39,314 bases of DNA from Candidatus Omnitrophota bacterium (lineage in GTDB: Bacteria; Hinthialibacterota; Hinthialibacteria; Hinthialibacterales; Hinthialibacteraceae), in NCBI GenBank assembly GCA_016934335.1, contig JAFGTC010000298.1, forward strand, positions 1-39,314, given 5' to 3'. Below are positions 25,278 to 33,521 of the stretch, one piece after another. The notes beneath the pieces were generated by a model that did not search any database, had not been told where the DNA came from, and saw only the letters and a list, made by a program, of their open reading frames with translations. Each line of letters opens with the position of its first letter. Position 1 is the stretch's first letter. The translations under genes were made by a program, and so were the position numbers.

Positions 25278-26051
25278 TTATTTTAACAATTTTTCGAACG
25301 GAGGCGTATAGGTGAATCCTGTGTAAGGATTATCGGGCAAATGACGTATCGTCCACAAGTAATACATTGTAAAGCCCGGGGCCGCGGTTTGGGAATGATC
25401 GCGTTCGCCGGTGATTCGCAGGAGATCGTGGTTGTAAATTTTAAACACTTCTTCGCCCAGTTCGCCGTGACCATACCCCCATTCCGGATCAAAGCGGTAA
25501 TAGTAGAGTTCCGGCTGAGAATGATGGTGAGGCGGATAACTGCTCCAGCGGCCGGGAAAATTGATCACTTCGCCGAGAACCAGATTGGCTTCGGGAGGCG
25601 CATTGCGCCGGTCGAAAACGCAGCGTACGATTCGGTAGCCCGCGTCGTTGAGAATGCCCTTGCCCCGGTGTTCGTTCTCCACTTCGCCGGGCGGATATAC
25701 GCGCGGGGAAAACGACTGGGCGTTGGGCGTCATGATCAGGGCGATTTCCGTGCGTGAGCGGGCTTTCACCGTTATCGGCGTGCGAGCCGGCGCGTGAACC
25801 GCCCAGGGAGGCTGATCGAACCAGGAATATCGATCGAATTCGATTGTATTTTGCTGGACGATGATATCGCCGCCTCCTTGAACAATCAGAATCGCGGCTT
25901 CATTTTCTTCTGATATGAAATGATGCGTCCGGCCCGGTTCAAGCACGAAGACGCCGAAATCGATCTTCGTCTCCTCATCGTTTTCCAGAAAAGGATTCCA
26001 GCCGGTTTGGAGAGGTTGGCTTCGATACGGCGTCAATAGATCTTGCTTCAT
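25278..26051 (-). CDS. iolB: 5-deoxy-glucuronate isomerase
   Basis: 257 residues, near the 271 of Bacillus IolB. It is a double-cupin protein of the KduI/IolB family. The metal-site region YPPHHHSQPELYYYRF and the C-terminal YLWTIRHLPDNPYTGF are diagnostic. IolB converts 5-deoxy-D-glucuronate to 2-deoxy-5-keto-D-gluconate in myo-inositol breakdown, in the cytoplasm. It lies 39 bases after the transaldolase stop and before the SDR gene in the same direction. AAGGTG lies 5 bases before ATG 26051, which is preferred to the ATG at 26069. With iolA, iolG, iolE and iolD in the same window this assignment is well supported. Confidence 0.92.
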   Translation of the reverse strand: MKQDLLTPYRSQPLQTGWNPFLENDEETKIDFGVFVLEPGRTHHFISEENEAAILIVQGGGDIIVQQNTIEFDRYSWFDQPPWAVHAPARTPITVKARSRTEIALIMTPNAQSFSPRVYPPGEVENEHRGKGILNDAGYRIVRCVFDRRNAPPEANLVLGEVINFPGRWSSYPPHHHSQPELYYYRFDPEWGYGHGELGEEVFKIYNHDLLRITGERDHSQTAAPGFTMYYLWTIRHLPDNPYTGFTYTPPFEKLLK

Positions 26052-26090
26052 CTTTTCACCTTGAATCATCGCATCGGAATGCTCCCGCGC

Positions 26091-27197
26091 TTAAGCGTCG
26101 GGATTGGGAATCATGCGGTCGCGGATGACTTGCACTAACGACTGGTATCCGGCCAAAAACTGGCGGAGAGTGCGCCGGTTGGGGCCGAATGAATCGAATT
26201 CCGCCGGCGTCATGCCGTCGATTTCATAGGCTCTGCGGAAATCATAAATTTTTCGTTGCAACTCGTCTACTATTGCGGCGTCTACAGGGACATCAATGCG
26301 AGGCGCGACCGGCACGTCGGAATGGTTGAAGCGAATCTGCCATTCGTAGGGGATCGAAACGATGAGGTCGCCCCCGATGAATTCGGACCAATGCATGTGG
26401 CAGCGATAGGCGGCCGAGAGCAGACGGATGCGATAGCCGCGCTCTTGATAGAGGGCGTAAGCTTTTTTCATGATGGCGACTCCGGCGTAATTCAAATACC
26501 CCGGATCGGTGATGATGTCGTCGCGTTCGGTGACGACGCGAAGCCAGTCGTCGATGCGGCCGACCATAATCGTGCAGACGGGCGCCATGCTTTCGACGTC
26601 CTGGCCCTCCGCTTCGCGCCGCTTCAGGCCGCGCTCCACCGCTTCGGCGACGGCGACCGCCTGCGGCACGGAAAAACTGACGGTGGCGTTGATGTTGACG
26701 CCCAGATAGGTCGCTTCTTCGATGGCTTGAATCCCGGCGGAAGACACGGGGATTTTAACTTGCATGTTAGGGGCCAGCGTGTGAAAATATTGAGCCTGTT
26801 TGACGATGCGGTCGGCGTTAAGAAAATACTTGGGGTTGGTCTGTATGGATAAGCGTCCTTTTTTCCCTTGGTGGCGCTCGAAGGCGGGAAGAAGCTGTTG
26901 TGCGCCTTTCACAGCCAGTTCTTCAATCACTTTCCAGGTGATTTCATCTTCCGTCGCCGTGCGATTTTCTCTGATGATTTCATGAATGCGATCCGACCAA
27001 AGCAGCATTTCTTTCTTTAATACATTGCCGACGATGACTGGATTGGTGGTTGCGCCGACGGCGCCGTGTTCGATCGCATAACTCAATTCTTCTTGAGAGC
27101 ACGAGTCGTTCCAAAGGTCCGTACAGGTCGTGCAGGTCATTTCATGAAGAGGGCTTTTGTAGGACGATGGCGAAGGGCGGTTTGAAATTTGATTCAT
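26091..27197 (-). CDS. Transaldolase-family protein in an inositol cluster
   Basis: 368 residues of class I (Schiff-base) transaldolase fold. TCTDLWNDS near residue 23 supplies the family Asp, followed by GATTNPVIV. Lys148 in MQVKIPVSSAGIQAIEEA is the catalytic lysine position. NINATVSFSVPQAVAVAEA and RIDDWL follow, and RLLSAAYR with HWSEFIGGD matches the later barrel strands. It is longer than TalB (317) and differs in the C-terminal third. It is the first gene of an operon with iolB and the SDR gene. The canonical pathway needs IolJ, a class II aldolase, to split the deoxyketogluconate phosphate. No IolJ is seen here, so this enzyme may perform that cleavage or a transfer variant. It could also be ordinary transaldolase. 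GGAG precedes ATG. Confidence 0.85.
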   Translation of the reverse strand: MNQISNRPSPSSYKSPLHEMTCTTCTDLWNDSCSQEELSYAIEHGAVGATTNPVIVGNVLKKEMLLWSDRIHEIIRENRTATEDEITWKVIEELAVKGAQQLLPAFERHQGKKGRLSIQTNPKYFLNADRIVKQAQYFHTLAPNMQVKIPVSSAGIQAIEEATYLGVNINATVSFSVPQAVAVAEAVERGLKRREAEGQDVESMAPVCTIMVGRIDDWLRVVTERDDIITDPGYLNYAGVAIMKKAYALYQERGYRIRLLSAAYRCHMHWSEFIGGDLIVSIPYEWQIRFNHSDVPVAPRIDVPVDAAIVDELQRKIYDFRRAYEIDGMTPAEFDSFGPNRRTLRQFLAGYQSLVQVIRDRMIPNPDA

Positions 27198-27548
27198 ATC
27201 GCTGTCTCCACTCGTTGGAATGATGGATGATCAGAAATAAAAACAAAGCGAATATTAAATGTAAATCTTTGTTTTATGGATCATAAATGATAACAAGATG
27301 TTTTGACAACCCCTCACTCCAATTGCTGCTTTTGCGTTCGACCATTTTTATAGCAAAATTATAGAATTCAAAAATTGGAAGAAGATTCTTTTGCGTTGAT
27401 CTTGTGCGTTTTTCATAGTAGCATGTTTCAATCATCGCGCCGTTCATCCATGCTGAAAGAAAAGCAATGCGCCCGCAAGTTTAAAGCGGCGATCGTAGAA
27501 TTCGCTCCATTTCCGGCAGGCCGGGCGTAGAAGGAGCCATGTAAAAAG
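27198..27548. promoter_or_regulatory. Divergent control region between transaldolase and iolA
   Basis: A 351-base region driving both halves. On the minus strand TTTACA and TTTTAT (17 bases apart, about 27265-27237) form a weak sigma-70-like promoter for the transaldolase operon. A short quasi-palindrome, ATCATAAATGAT at about 27281-27292, could be an operator half-site pair. On the plus strand AAGGAG at 27531-27536 precedes iolA, with an ATGTAA start-stop pair at 27539 between it and the iolA ATG. No regulator gene is in view. Confidence 0.4.
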
Positions 27549-29024
27549 ATGATAACCTTGAAAAATTATATCAATGGCCAGTGGCGCGAGAGCGCATCCC
27601 GTGAAACGGTCGATGTCGCCAACCCCAGCACCAGGGAAATACTAGCCAGAAATCCACTCTCGACCGCCGAAGAAACGAATGAGGCGATCCGTGCAGCGTC
27701 CGCCGCTTTTGCAGGATGGCGTCAAACGCCCGCCTCCGCCCGTGTTCTGCCTTTATATAAACTGACGGAATTGATTCGGGAGCATCAACAGGAGATCGCT
27801 CGCATTCTTGTCGCTGAAATGGGGAAGTCCATGGCGGACGCCGAAGCGGAAATGAAGCGCGCGTTGGAAAATTGTGAAGCGGCTTGCGGCATGCCGATTT
27901 TACAGCAGGGCGATAAATTGATCGGCTGTTCATACGGCATTGACGGCGAAGTGATTCGCATGCCGATCGGAGTGTTTACGATGATCGCCCCATTTAATTT
28001 CCCCGCGATGGTTCCCTTCTGGTTTATTCCCTATGCTCTGGCGACGGGGAACACGTATGTCATTAAACCGTCGCCGCGAGTTCCAATGACGATGGGGCGT
28101 TTAACCGAATTGATCGATCAGTCGGGATTTCCCTCCGGCGTCTTTAATCTTGTCAACGGAGATAAAGCGGTAGCCAATGCATTGATGGAGCATCCGGAGG
28201 TGAAGGGCGTCTCTATGGTGGGATCGACGGCGACATGCCGAATCGTTGCGGAAAAATGCGCGCAGAATAACAAGCGATTTCAAGCGATGGGCGGCGCCAA
28301 GAATCATTTGGTGATTATGCCCGATGCGAAGATGGACCAAGTCATTCGCAACATGACGACTTCCTGCTACGGATGCGCCGGTCAGCGGTGCATGGCCTCT
28401 TCGGCGATTGTGGCGGTCGGCGACGAAATCTACAAGCAGACCTGCGAGCGCTTCATCGAAGATTCGAAAAATGTGATTGCCGGGAATCCTCTCGATCCTA
28501 AAAATATTAACGAGCCGATGCTCATGGGGCCGGTGATTTCGGAGAAAGCGAAGAATTTCATCCATGAAATGATCGAGAAGGGAATCGAAGAAGGCGCAAC
28601 ACTGGCATTGGACGGCCGGGGCGTCTCGCCGGCTGGCTGTGAAGGCGGCTATTTCGTCGGACCGACGGTATTCACCGACGTCAAGCCGGGGATGGAGATA
28701 CACAAAACAGAAATCTTCGGGCCGGTGGTCGTCATCCTCAAAGCCGATTCGCTGGAGGAGGCGATTCGGATCATCAACGATCATCAATATGGAAACGGCG
28801 CATCCATCTACACGCAAAACGGATTCTACGCGCGCGAGTTCAAATTGAACGTCGAGTGCGGCATGATCGGCGTGAACGTCGGCATCCCCGCGCCGGTCGC
28901 TTATCTGCCTTTTGGCGGGATGAAAGCGTCGCAGTTTTCCCACATCAAAGCGCAGGGCAGAGCGGTGGTGAATTTCTTTACGGAAGAGCGCATTGTCACG
29001 GAGCGATACTGGCCGGAAAAATAA
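27549..29024 (+). CDS. iolA: Methylmalonate-/malonate-semialdehyde dehydrogenase (CoA-acylating)
   Basis: 491 residues (Bacillus IolA is 487). It is an aldehyde dehydrogenase fold with IAPFNFPAMVPFW, the N-P-x-F-P segment peculiar to the MMSDH branch, NLVNGD, GSTATCR, and the catalytic Cys281 in GCAGQRCMASS. The C-terminal FGGMKASQ..HIKAQGRAVVNFFTE is also MMSDH-like. It converts malonate semialdehyde with CoA and NAD+ to acetyl-CoA, the last step of inositol catabolism; valine breakdown is the alternative role. It is divergent from transaldolase-iolB-SDR and shares their control region. AAGGAG is 12 bases from the ATG, a long spacing. Confidence 0.87.
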   Translation: MITLKNYINGQWRESASRETVDVANPSTREILARNPLSTAEETNEAIRAASAAFAGWRQTPASARVLPLYKLTELIREHQQEIARILVAEMGKSMADAEAEMKRALENCEAACGMPILQQGDKLIGCSYGIDGEVIRMPIGVFTMIAPFNFPAMVPFWFIPYALATGNTYVIKPSPRVPMTMGRLTELIDQSGFPSGVFNLVNGDKAVANALMEHPEVKGVSMVGSTATCRIVAEKCAQNNKRFQAMGGAKNHLVIMPDAKMDQVIRNMTTSCYGCAGQRCMASSAIVAVGDEIYKQTCERFIEDSKNVIAGNPLDPKNINEPMLMGPVISEKAKNFIHEMIEKGIEEGATLALDGRGVSPAGCEGGYFVGPTVFTDVKPGMEIHKTEIFGPVVVILKADSLEEAIRIINDHQYGNGASIYTQNGFYAREFKLNVECGMIGVNVGIPAPVAYLPFGGMKASQFSHIKAQGRAVVNFFTEERIVTERYWPEK

Positions 29025-29134
29025 TCATCGAACGAGAAACGATTTTAAATCCGTGAAATTCCTTTTTGGAGATTTTATGGGTAAGATGAATTAAACAGCA
29101 AGAATTTAATATTTTTTCACTCAAGGAGCCGCTC

Positions 29135-29710
29135 ATGAAAGTCGTAGCGTTTAACGGCAGCGCCCGAAAAGACGGCAATACCGCCATAATGGTCAACTAT
29201 GTATTGCGAGAACTTGAAAGCGAAGGCATTGAAACCGAATTGATCCAATTTTCCGGAAAATCCATTCGAGGATGCCTGGCATGTTACTCATGTTTTGAGA
29301 AAAAGAATCAGCGCTGCTCGAATACGAGCGATATCGGGAATGAATGCATCGAAAAGATCATCGAAGCCGACGGCGTCATTCTCGCATCGCCAACCTATTT
29401 TTCCGATGTATCCGCGGAATTGAAAGCTCTGATCGACCGCGCCGGCCTGGTCGCCAAAGCGAATGACAGTTTATTCAGGCGCAAAGTGGGAGCGGCCGTC
29501 GTCGCCGTTCGCCGCGGGGGAGAGATTCACGCCTTCGATACGATCAACCACTTCTTCCTGATCAGCGAAATGATCATCCCCGGATCGATCTATTGGAATA
29601 TGGGATTCGGACTGGATAAAGGTCAAGTGGAAAATGACGAAGAAGGCATCCGCACCATGAAAACTCTCGGACGGAACATGGCCTGGCTGTTGAAAAAAAT
29701 TCATGCCTGA
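29135..29710 (+). CDS. Iron-sulfur flavoprotein (Isf-like, NADPH-dependent FMN reductase family)
   Basis: 191 residues, the same size as archaeal Isf. The flavodoxin-like fold starts with VVAFNGSARKDGNTA, the FMN-phosphate loop. Cys47, Cys50, Cys53 and Cys61 form CX2CX2CX7C, the compact motif that binds a [4Fe-4S] cluster in Isf. ASPTYFSDVSAELKALIDRAG is the usual FMN-ring contact segment. Isf proteins transfer electrons and may detoxify O2 or peroxide; the partner here is unknown. It lies 110 bases after iolA on the same strand with its own AAGGAG site and a strong hairpin at 29769. Link to inositol use is positional only. Confidence 0.88.
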   Translation: MKVVAFNGSARKDGNTAIMVNYVLRELESEGIETELIQFSGKSIRGCLACYSCFEKKNQRCSNTSDIGNECIEKIIEADGVILASPTYFSDVSAELKALIDRAGLVAKANDSLFRRKVGAAVVAVRRGGEIHAFDTINHFFLISEMIIPGSIYWNMGFGLDKGQVENDEEGIRTMKTLGRNMAWLLKKIHA

Positions 29711-29768
29711 TGGGGAAGCGCCCCTTTTGAAATCTGATTTTCCTGTACTGGATATGACATCCAAAACG

Positions 29769-29802
29769 GAAGGCGGGAAACGAAGCGCCGTTTCCCGCCT
29801 TC
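29769..29802. terminator. Perfect 14-bp hairpin between convergent genes
   Basis: GAAGGCGGGAAACG (29769-29782) pairs fully with CGTTTCCCGCCTTC (29789-29802) around a 6-base loop. It lies between the flavoprotein stop at 29710 and the protease stop at 29866, so it probably ends both transcripts, though no long T tract follows. Confidence 0.75.
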
Positions 29803-29865
29803 TCATAATAAGGTCTACTTTCTTTCTTTTGCGTTATATTGTTATGATTCAACTCCATCTATTCA

Positions 29866-32800
29866 TCATGGAATGCGTTTCATCAAATCCTTGACGGCGG
29901 CCTCCAATTGATCGTCGCGATTTTCCGTTTCGGCTTCGGGAGTCTGAGGAATCAGGATGTCAGGAACGGCGCCGTGGTTTTCCATGTCCAAATTGTTCGA
30001 AGCGACGTACCATCCCCGGAAAGGCAGGCGGACGCGAGTTCCGTCTATCAGGCTGAAGGCGCCGGTGCTGATCACCGATCCGTTTGTCTCTTGTCCGACG
30101 AGAGTTCCCCGCTTCAAGGTTTTGAAGGCGTGCGAAATAATCTCCGCGTTGGAGAAACTTTTTTCGTTGCAGAGCATGTCGATTGGCAGCGTATAGCGTT
30201 GAATGAACAAGCGGTCTTGGGGATAGAATCCTTTGAGGGAAGGATCGGCGCCCCGCGGGATGGTGTAGGCATGCTGTTGGACCATAATAGAGGATAGCAA
30301 GCGATCGGTCGTCCAGCCGCCGCCGTTATTTCGGACATCGATGATCAAGCCTTTTTTCCCATCCGCCGCCGCGTAGAGATCCCGTTCAAAAAAATCCAAC
30401 GAGGGCTGGTTCATGGCCTGAATGTGAATATAGCCCAGTGCGCCGTTCGACAATTCATTGACCTTTTCGGCGTTGCGCATTCGCCAGTCGTTGTATTTTA
30501 ATTGACGCTCTTCTCCGAACCCGATCGGAGTGAGAAGGACGTCAAGATGATGCTCGTTTTCATCCGGAAGCGTCCGACGAATCGTGAGCAAGACTTCTTT
30601 TCCGACTTTTCCGCGCAGGCGCGCTTCGAGAGTATCGTTTTCCGAAAAGGTTTCTTTATCGACGGCGATGATGACATCGCCCGGTTCGAGAGACATGACG
30701 CCCTGATCGGCGGGCGATTGGGGAATGACGCGAAGTATCTCGAAGCCGTCGCCGGTGCGCTGGTGAAGCGTTCCCAAGCGGCCCATCGATTGCGCGTTCG
30801 GCGCCGAATATCCCTCCGAATAAACGCCCAAATGCGAACCGCTCAGTTCGCCGAAGAGGTACATCCCTACGCGGTTGAATTCGGCGCCCGTGCGAGTCTT
30901 GGCGGCCAGTTGTCGATAATCTTCCGATAATTGATGCCAATCGAGCCCCTTCAATGTGGGATGATAAAATCGTGCGCCCAAAGTCCGAGCCATTTCGTCG
31001 AATTTTTGTACGGCCTGCTTTTGCAGATCGATTTGCAATTTGCCTTCGATATCGTAATAATCGATTTTCCCGTCGCTGATCGAGATCAATCCAGCTCGTC
31101 CCTTCGAAACAAACGCCGCTTTGTCTCCTGGAAGAGTTAGCACCTGCACAGAGACCGAATCGCCCAGCCGCTTCAATTCTTTGCCGTCCCATTGAATGAC
31201 AAATAATCCTTCTTTGTCCGTGCTTCCACTGAAGATCAGTTTGTCGCCGGCGGGAGTCATCTCATTGTTGCCTTCGGAGCCGCTCAGAGTCGTGACGCGA
31301 CGCAAGCGCAGGTAAGCGTCGTCCAGATCCAGTTTTTCGATCGGCTGGATCATTCCTTGGTTTTCATCTTCTTCATCATCTTCCACATCTTCTTTTTGGT
31401 CATCCTTGTCTTCATCTTTATCGGGTTTGTCTTCTTCGGAATCGTCCGGCGGATCGATGCGCAGAGGCTTGCGTTTTTTGGATTTTTCGACGGCTTCCTT
31501 GAAATAATCCTGCAGTTCTTTCTCTGTATACGATTCCAAATCTCGATCTAAAAAGACCAGCCACACATCGAATTCTTCATTGATGCGTTCGGAGATGAAA
31601 CTCAAGATTTTTCCATCCGCTGACCAGCGGGGATTCAAATCGTTATCGGGATGCCGCGTGATATTGACGGGATCGGCGCTTCCATCCACCGGGACAATCC
31701 AAATATCGCTGTTGAAGTTCATATTGTTTTGATGATAAGCGATGTAGCGTCCATCGGGGCTCCAGCGCCAATCCATCCAGAAATCCCACCCCTCCACCAG
31801 GCGGCGCGACTCTTTCGTTTCCAGATTCATAACCATGAGATCGCCGAGGGCTCGTTTGTAAGCCAGCCATGCGCCATCAGGCGATGGACTCGGGGCGCCA
31901 TCGTTTGTTTCCTCATCAACAACGGGCGTGATCTGAAATTGAATGGCGTCATGCCATCGCTCGGGCTGCCGTTCTTTAGGAAGATCTTTTTTCTTTTTCC
32001 CGCCGTTCTTATCGTCGTCATTTTCTGCATCATCGTCTGAGTCCGCATCGTCTTTGTCTTCGTTTTCCGGTTTGGGATTGACGATCGATTCGAAGTCTTC
32101 CTTCACTTCGCTTCGAGACAGGCTAACTTCGGCGCAATAAATCGAATTCGAACCGCTGCTGTCGCTGACAAAGTACAGTTTCAATCCATCCGGCGACCAG
32201 GCGATGTCTCGTTCGCGGGCGTGGGAATAGGTGACGCGCTGGGTGGGGCTTTTGTCGTCGATGTTCCGGATAAAGACTTCGCCGTAAGCGATGTAAGCCA
32301 TGACTTGGCCGTCGGGGCTGATTCGAGCCTCGTTGATTTCACGCTGTATATCCTTTAAGACGACATTGTCGCTTTCGTCTTCGTTGGCGGTAAATGTCAA
32401 TTCGACGGCGCTCGGCTTTTCTTCCTTTAAGTTGATGCGGTACAGCTTATCCCAGACGGCCGCTACGGCGACGCTGTCATTGGCGGCTGCGTCGAATTCT
32501 TTGATGTCATGATCCGTAAAAAACGTCAATTGCTTCACCGGATGCGAAGGTTGGCTGAGATCCATATGATATAGATTGACGCGTTCGTCTTCACGGTCGG
32601 AAAGAAAATAAACGGATTGATTGTTGGACCACCGCGCTTTTCCATCCTTCCCCTTCCAATTTGTCAATTGTTCGAACGATTTGTCTTCGATGGAATAAAG
32701 CCAGACGTCGTTTTGATCCGAACCGTAATAAAAGCGGCGCGTCCAACCGATTCCGCCTCGTGTAAAAAGACAGAAGCGGCCGTCCGGGCTGATGTGGGGA

Positions 32801-33300
32801 TCGCCTCCGTAGGCGTCATGAATTCGATGCAGGGCGCCCCCGTTCTGCGACGCCCAATAAGGCCGTGGGGATCGATACAGGTCTCCTTCCATGGAAGAGG
32901 AAAAAGTCACAATCGAATCGCCGTTCGCTCCAACGCTGAATCCGTACAGAGCGCAGGATTGGTCGGTGTCGGTTATAAGCCGGATATTCGTTCCATCGGA
33001 ATTCATGACATAGATTTTCGGAGCGCCGTCGCGGTTCGATTCAAAGGCGATCCAGTTTCCATCGAGGCTCCAGGCCGAACGCGTCTCTTCAGCGGGATGA
33101 GACGTCAGCCGCTCCGCGCGGCCTCCGTCGCTTGACGCCTTCCAAAGATCGCCGCGCCATGAAAAAACGATCTGCGAACCGTCCGGGCTGATAGAAGGAT
33201 AATCGGGTAAATCAACGTTGCCGGCGATTGACCAAGACGGATTCAATAAGATCGCGCTAACAAAAAGAGTGAATATCATGAGAATGTTGGATCGCTTCAT
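29866..33300 (-). CDS. Tricorn-type protease (TolB-like propellers, PDZ, S41 peptidase)
   Basis: 1144 residues with a signal peptide (MKRSNILMIFTLFVSAILL, to about residue 26), so periplasmic. Residues about 30-400 and 440-780 carry TolB/WD40-like propeller blades (SPDGxxIVFSWRGDLW, WSPDGLKLYFVSD). Two acidic inserts rich in D/E/K lie at about 411-440 and 616-648. A PDZ domain follows at about 800-915 and the S41 domain at about 940-1130, with GYIHI (His959) and NEKSFSNAE, where Ser1050 is the likely nucleophile. Tricorn relatives degrade peptides released by other proteases. The acidic inserts are not part of the archaeal enzyme and may bind Ca2+ or act as flexible linkers. AAGGATG precedes the ATG. 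It lies between the two inositol gene blocks without clear functional tie. Confidence 0.92.
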   Translation of the reverse strand: MKRSNILMIFTLFVSAILLNPSWSIAGNVDLPDYPSISPDGSQIVFSWRGDLWKASSDGGRAERLTSHPAEETRSAWSLDGNWIAFESNRDGAPKIYVMNSDGTNIRLITDTDQSCALYGFSVGANGDSIVTFSSSMEGDLYRSPRPYWASQNGGALHRIHDAYGGDPHISPDGRFCLFTRGGIGWTRRFYYGSDQNDVWLYSIEDKSFEQLTNWKGKDGKARWSNNQSVYFLSDREDERVNLYHMDLSQPSHPVKQLTFFTDHDIKEFDAAANDSVAVAAVWDKLYRINLKEEKPSAVELTFTANEDESDNVVLKDIQREINEARISPDGQVMAYIAYGEVFIRNIDDKSPTQRVTYSHARERDIAWSPDGLKLYFVSDSSGSNSIYCAEVSLSRSEVKEDFESIVNPKPENEDKDDADSDDDAENDDDKNGGKKKKDLPKERQPERWHDAIQFQITPVVDEETNDGAPSPSPDGAWLAYKRALGDLMVMNLETKESRRLVEGWDFWMDWRWSPDGRYIAYHQNNMNFNSDIWIVPVDGSADPVNITRHPDNDLNPRWSADGKILSFISERINEEFDVWLVFLDRDLESYTEKELQDYFKEAVEKSKKRKPLRIDPPDDSEEDKPDKDEDKDDQKEDVEDDEEDENQGMIQPIEKLDLDDAYLRLRRVTTLSGSEGNNEMTPAGDKLIFSGSTDKEGLFVIQWDGKELKRLGDSVSVQVLTLPGDKAAFVSKGRAGLISISDGKIDYYDIEGKLQIDLQKQAVQKFDEMARTLGARFYHPTLKGLDWHQLSEDYRQLAAKTRTGAEFNRVGMYLFGELSGSHLGVYSEGYSAPNAQSMGRLGTLHQRTGDGFEILRVIPQSPADQGVMSLEPGDVIIAVDKETFSENDTLEARLRGKVGKEVLLTIRRTLPDENEHHLDVLLTPIGFGEERQLKYNDWRMRNAEKVNELSNGALGYIHIQAMNQPSLDFFERDLYAAADGKKGLIIDVRNNGGGWTTDRLLSSIMVQQHAYTIPRGADPSLKGFYPQDRLFIQRYTLPIDMLCNEKSFSNAEIISHAFKTLKRGTLVGQETNGSVISTGAFSLIDGTRVRLPFRGWYVASNNLDMENHGAVPDILIPQTPEAETENRDDQLEAAVKDLMKRIP

Positions 33301-33521
33301 TTTATCATCCTTGTATAAAATTTTCTGTAATGTTGAATTTATACCAATTATTAATTTGATTTGATAGGATGCTGCTTGAAAGAATGAAAGCCCGGCTGTC
33401 TCTTTGACGATTCATCCGCTCTTCGCGGATGGCGTCGATCGCAGATGGTGATATTCACGAAAAATTCTATTATCATGATCCAATCGTACAATTCGCCATT
33501 TTCGAATAGGAGTTGAATCCA

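Noticed and set aside
27301..27330. TTGACA at 27303 as an iolA promoter -35
   Set aside because: No acceptable -10 element follows at 16-18 bases.
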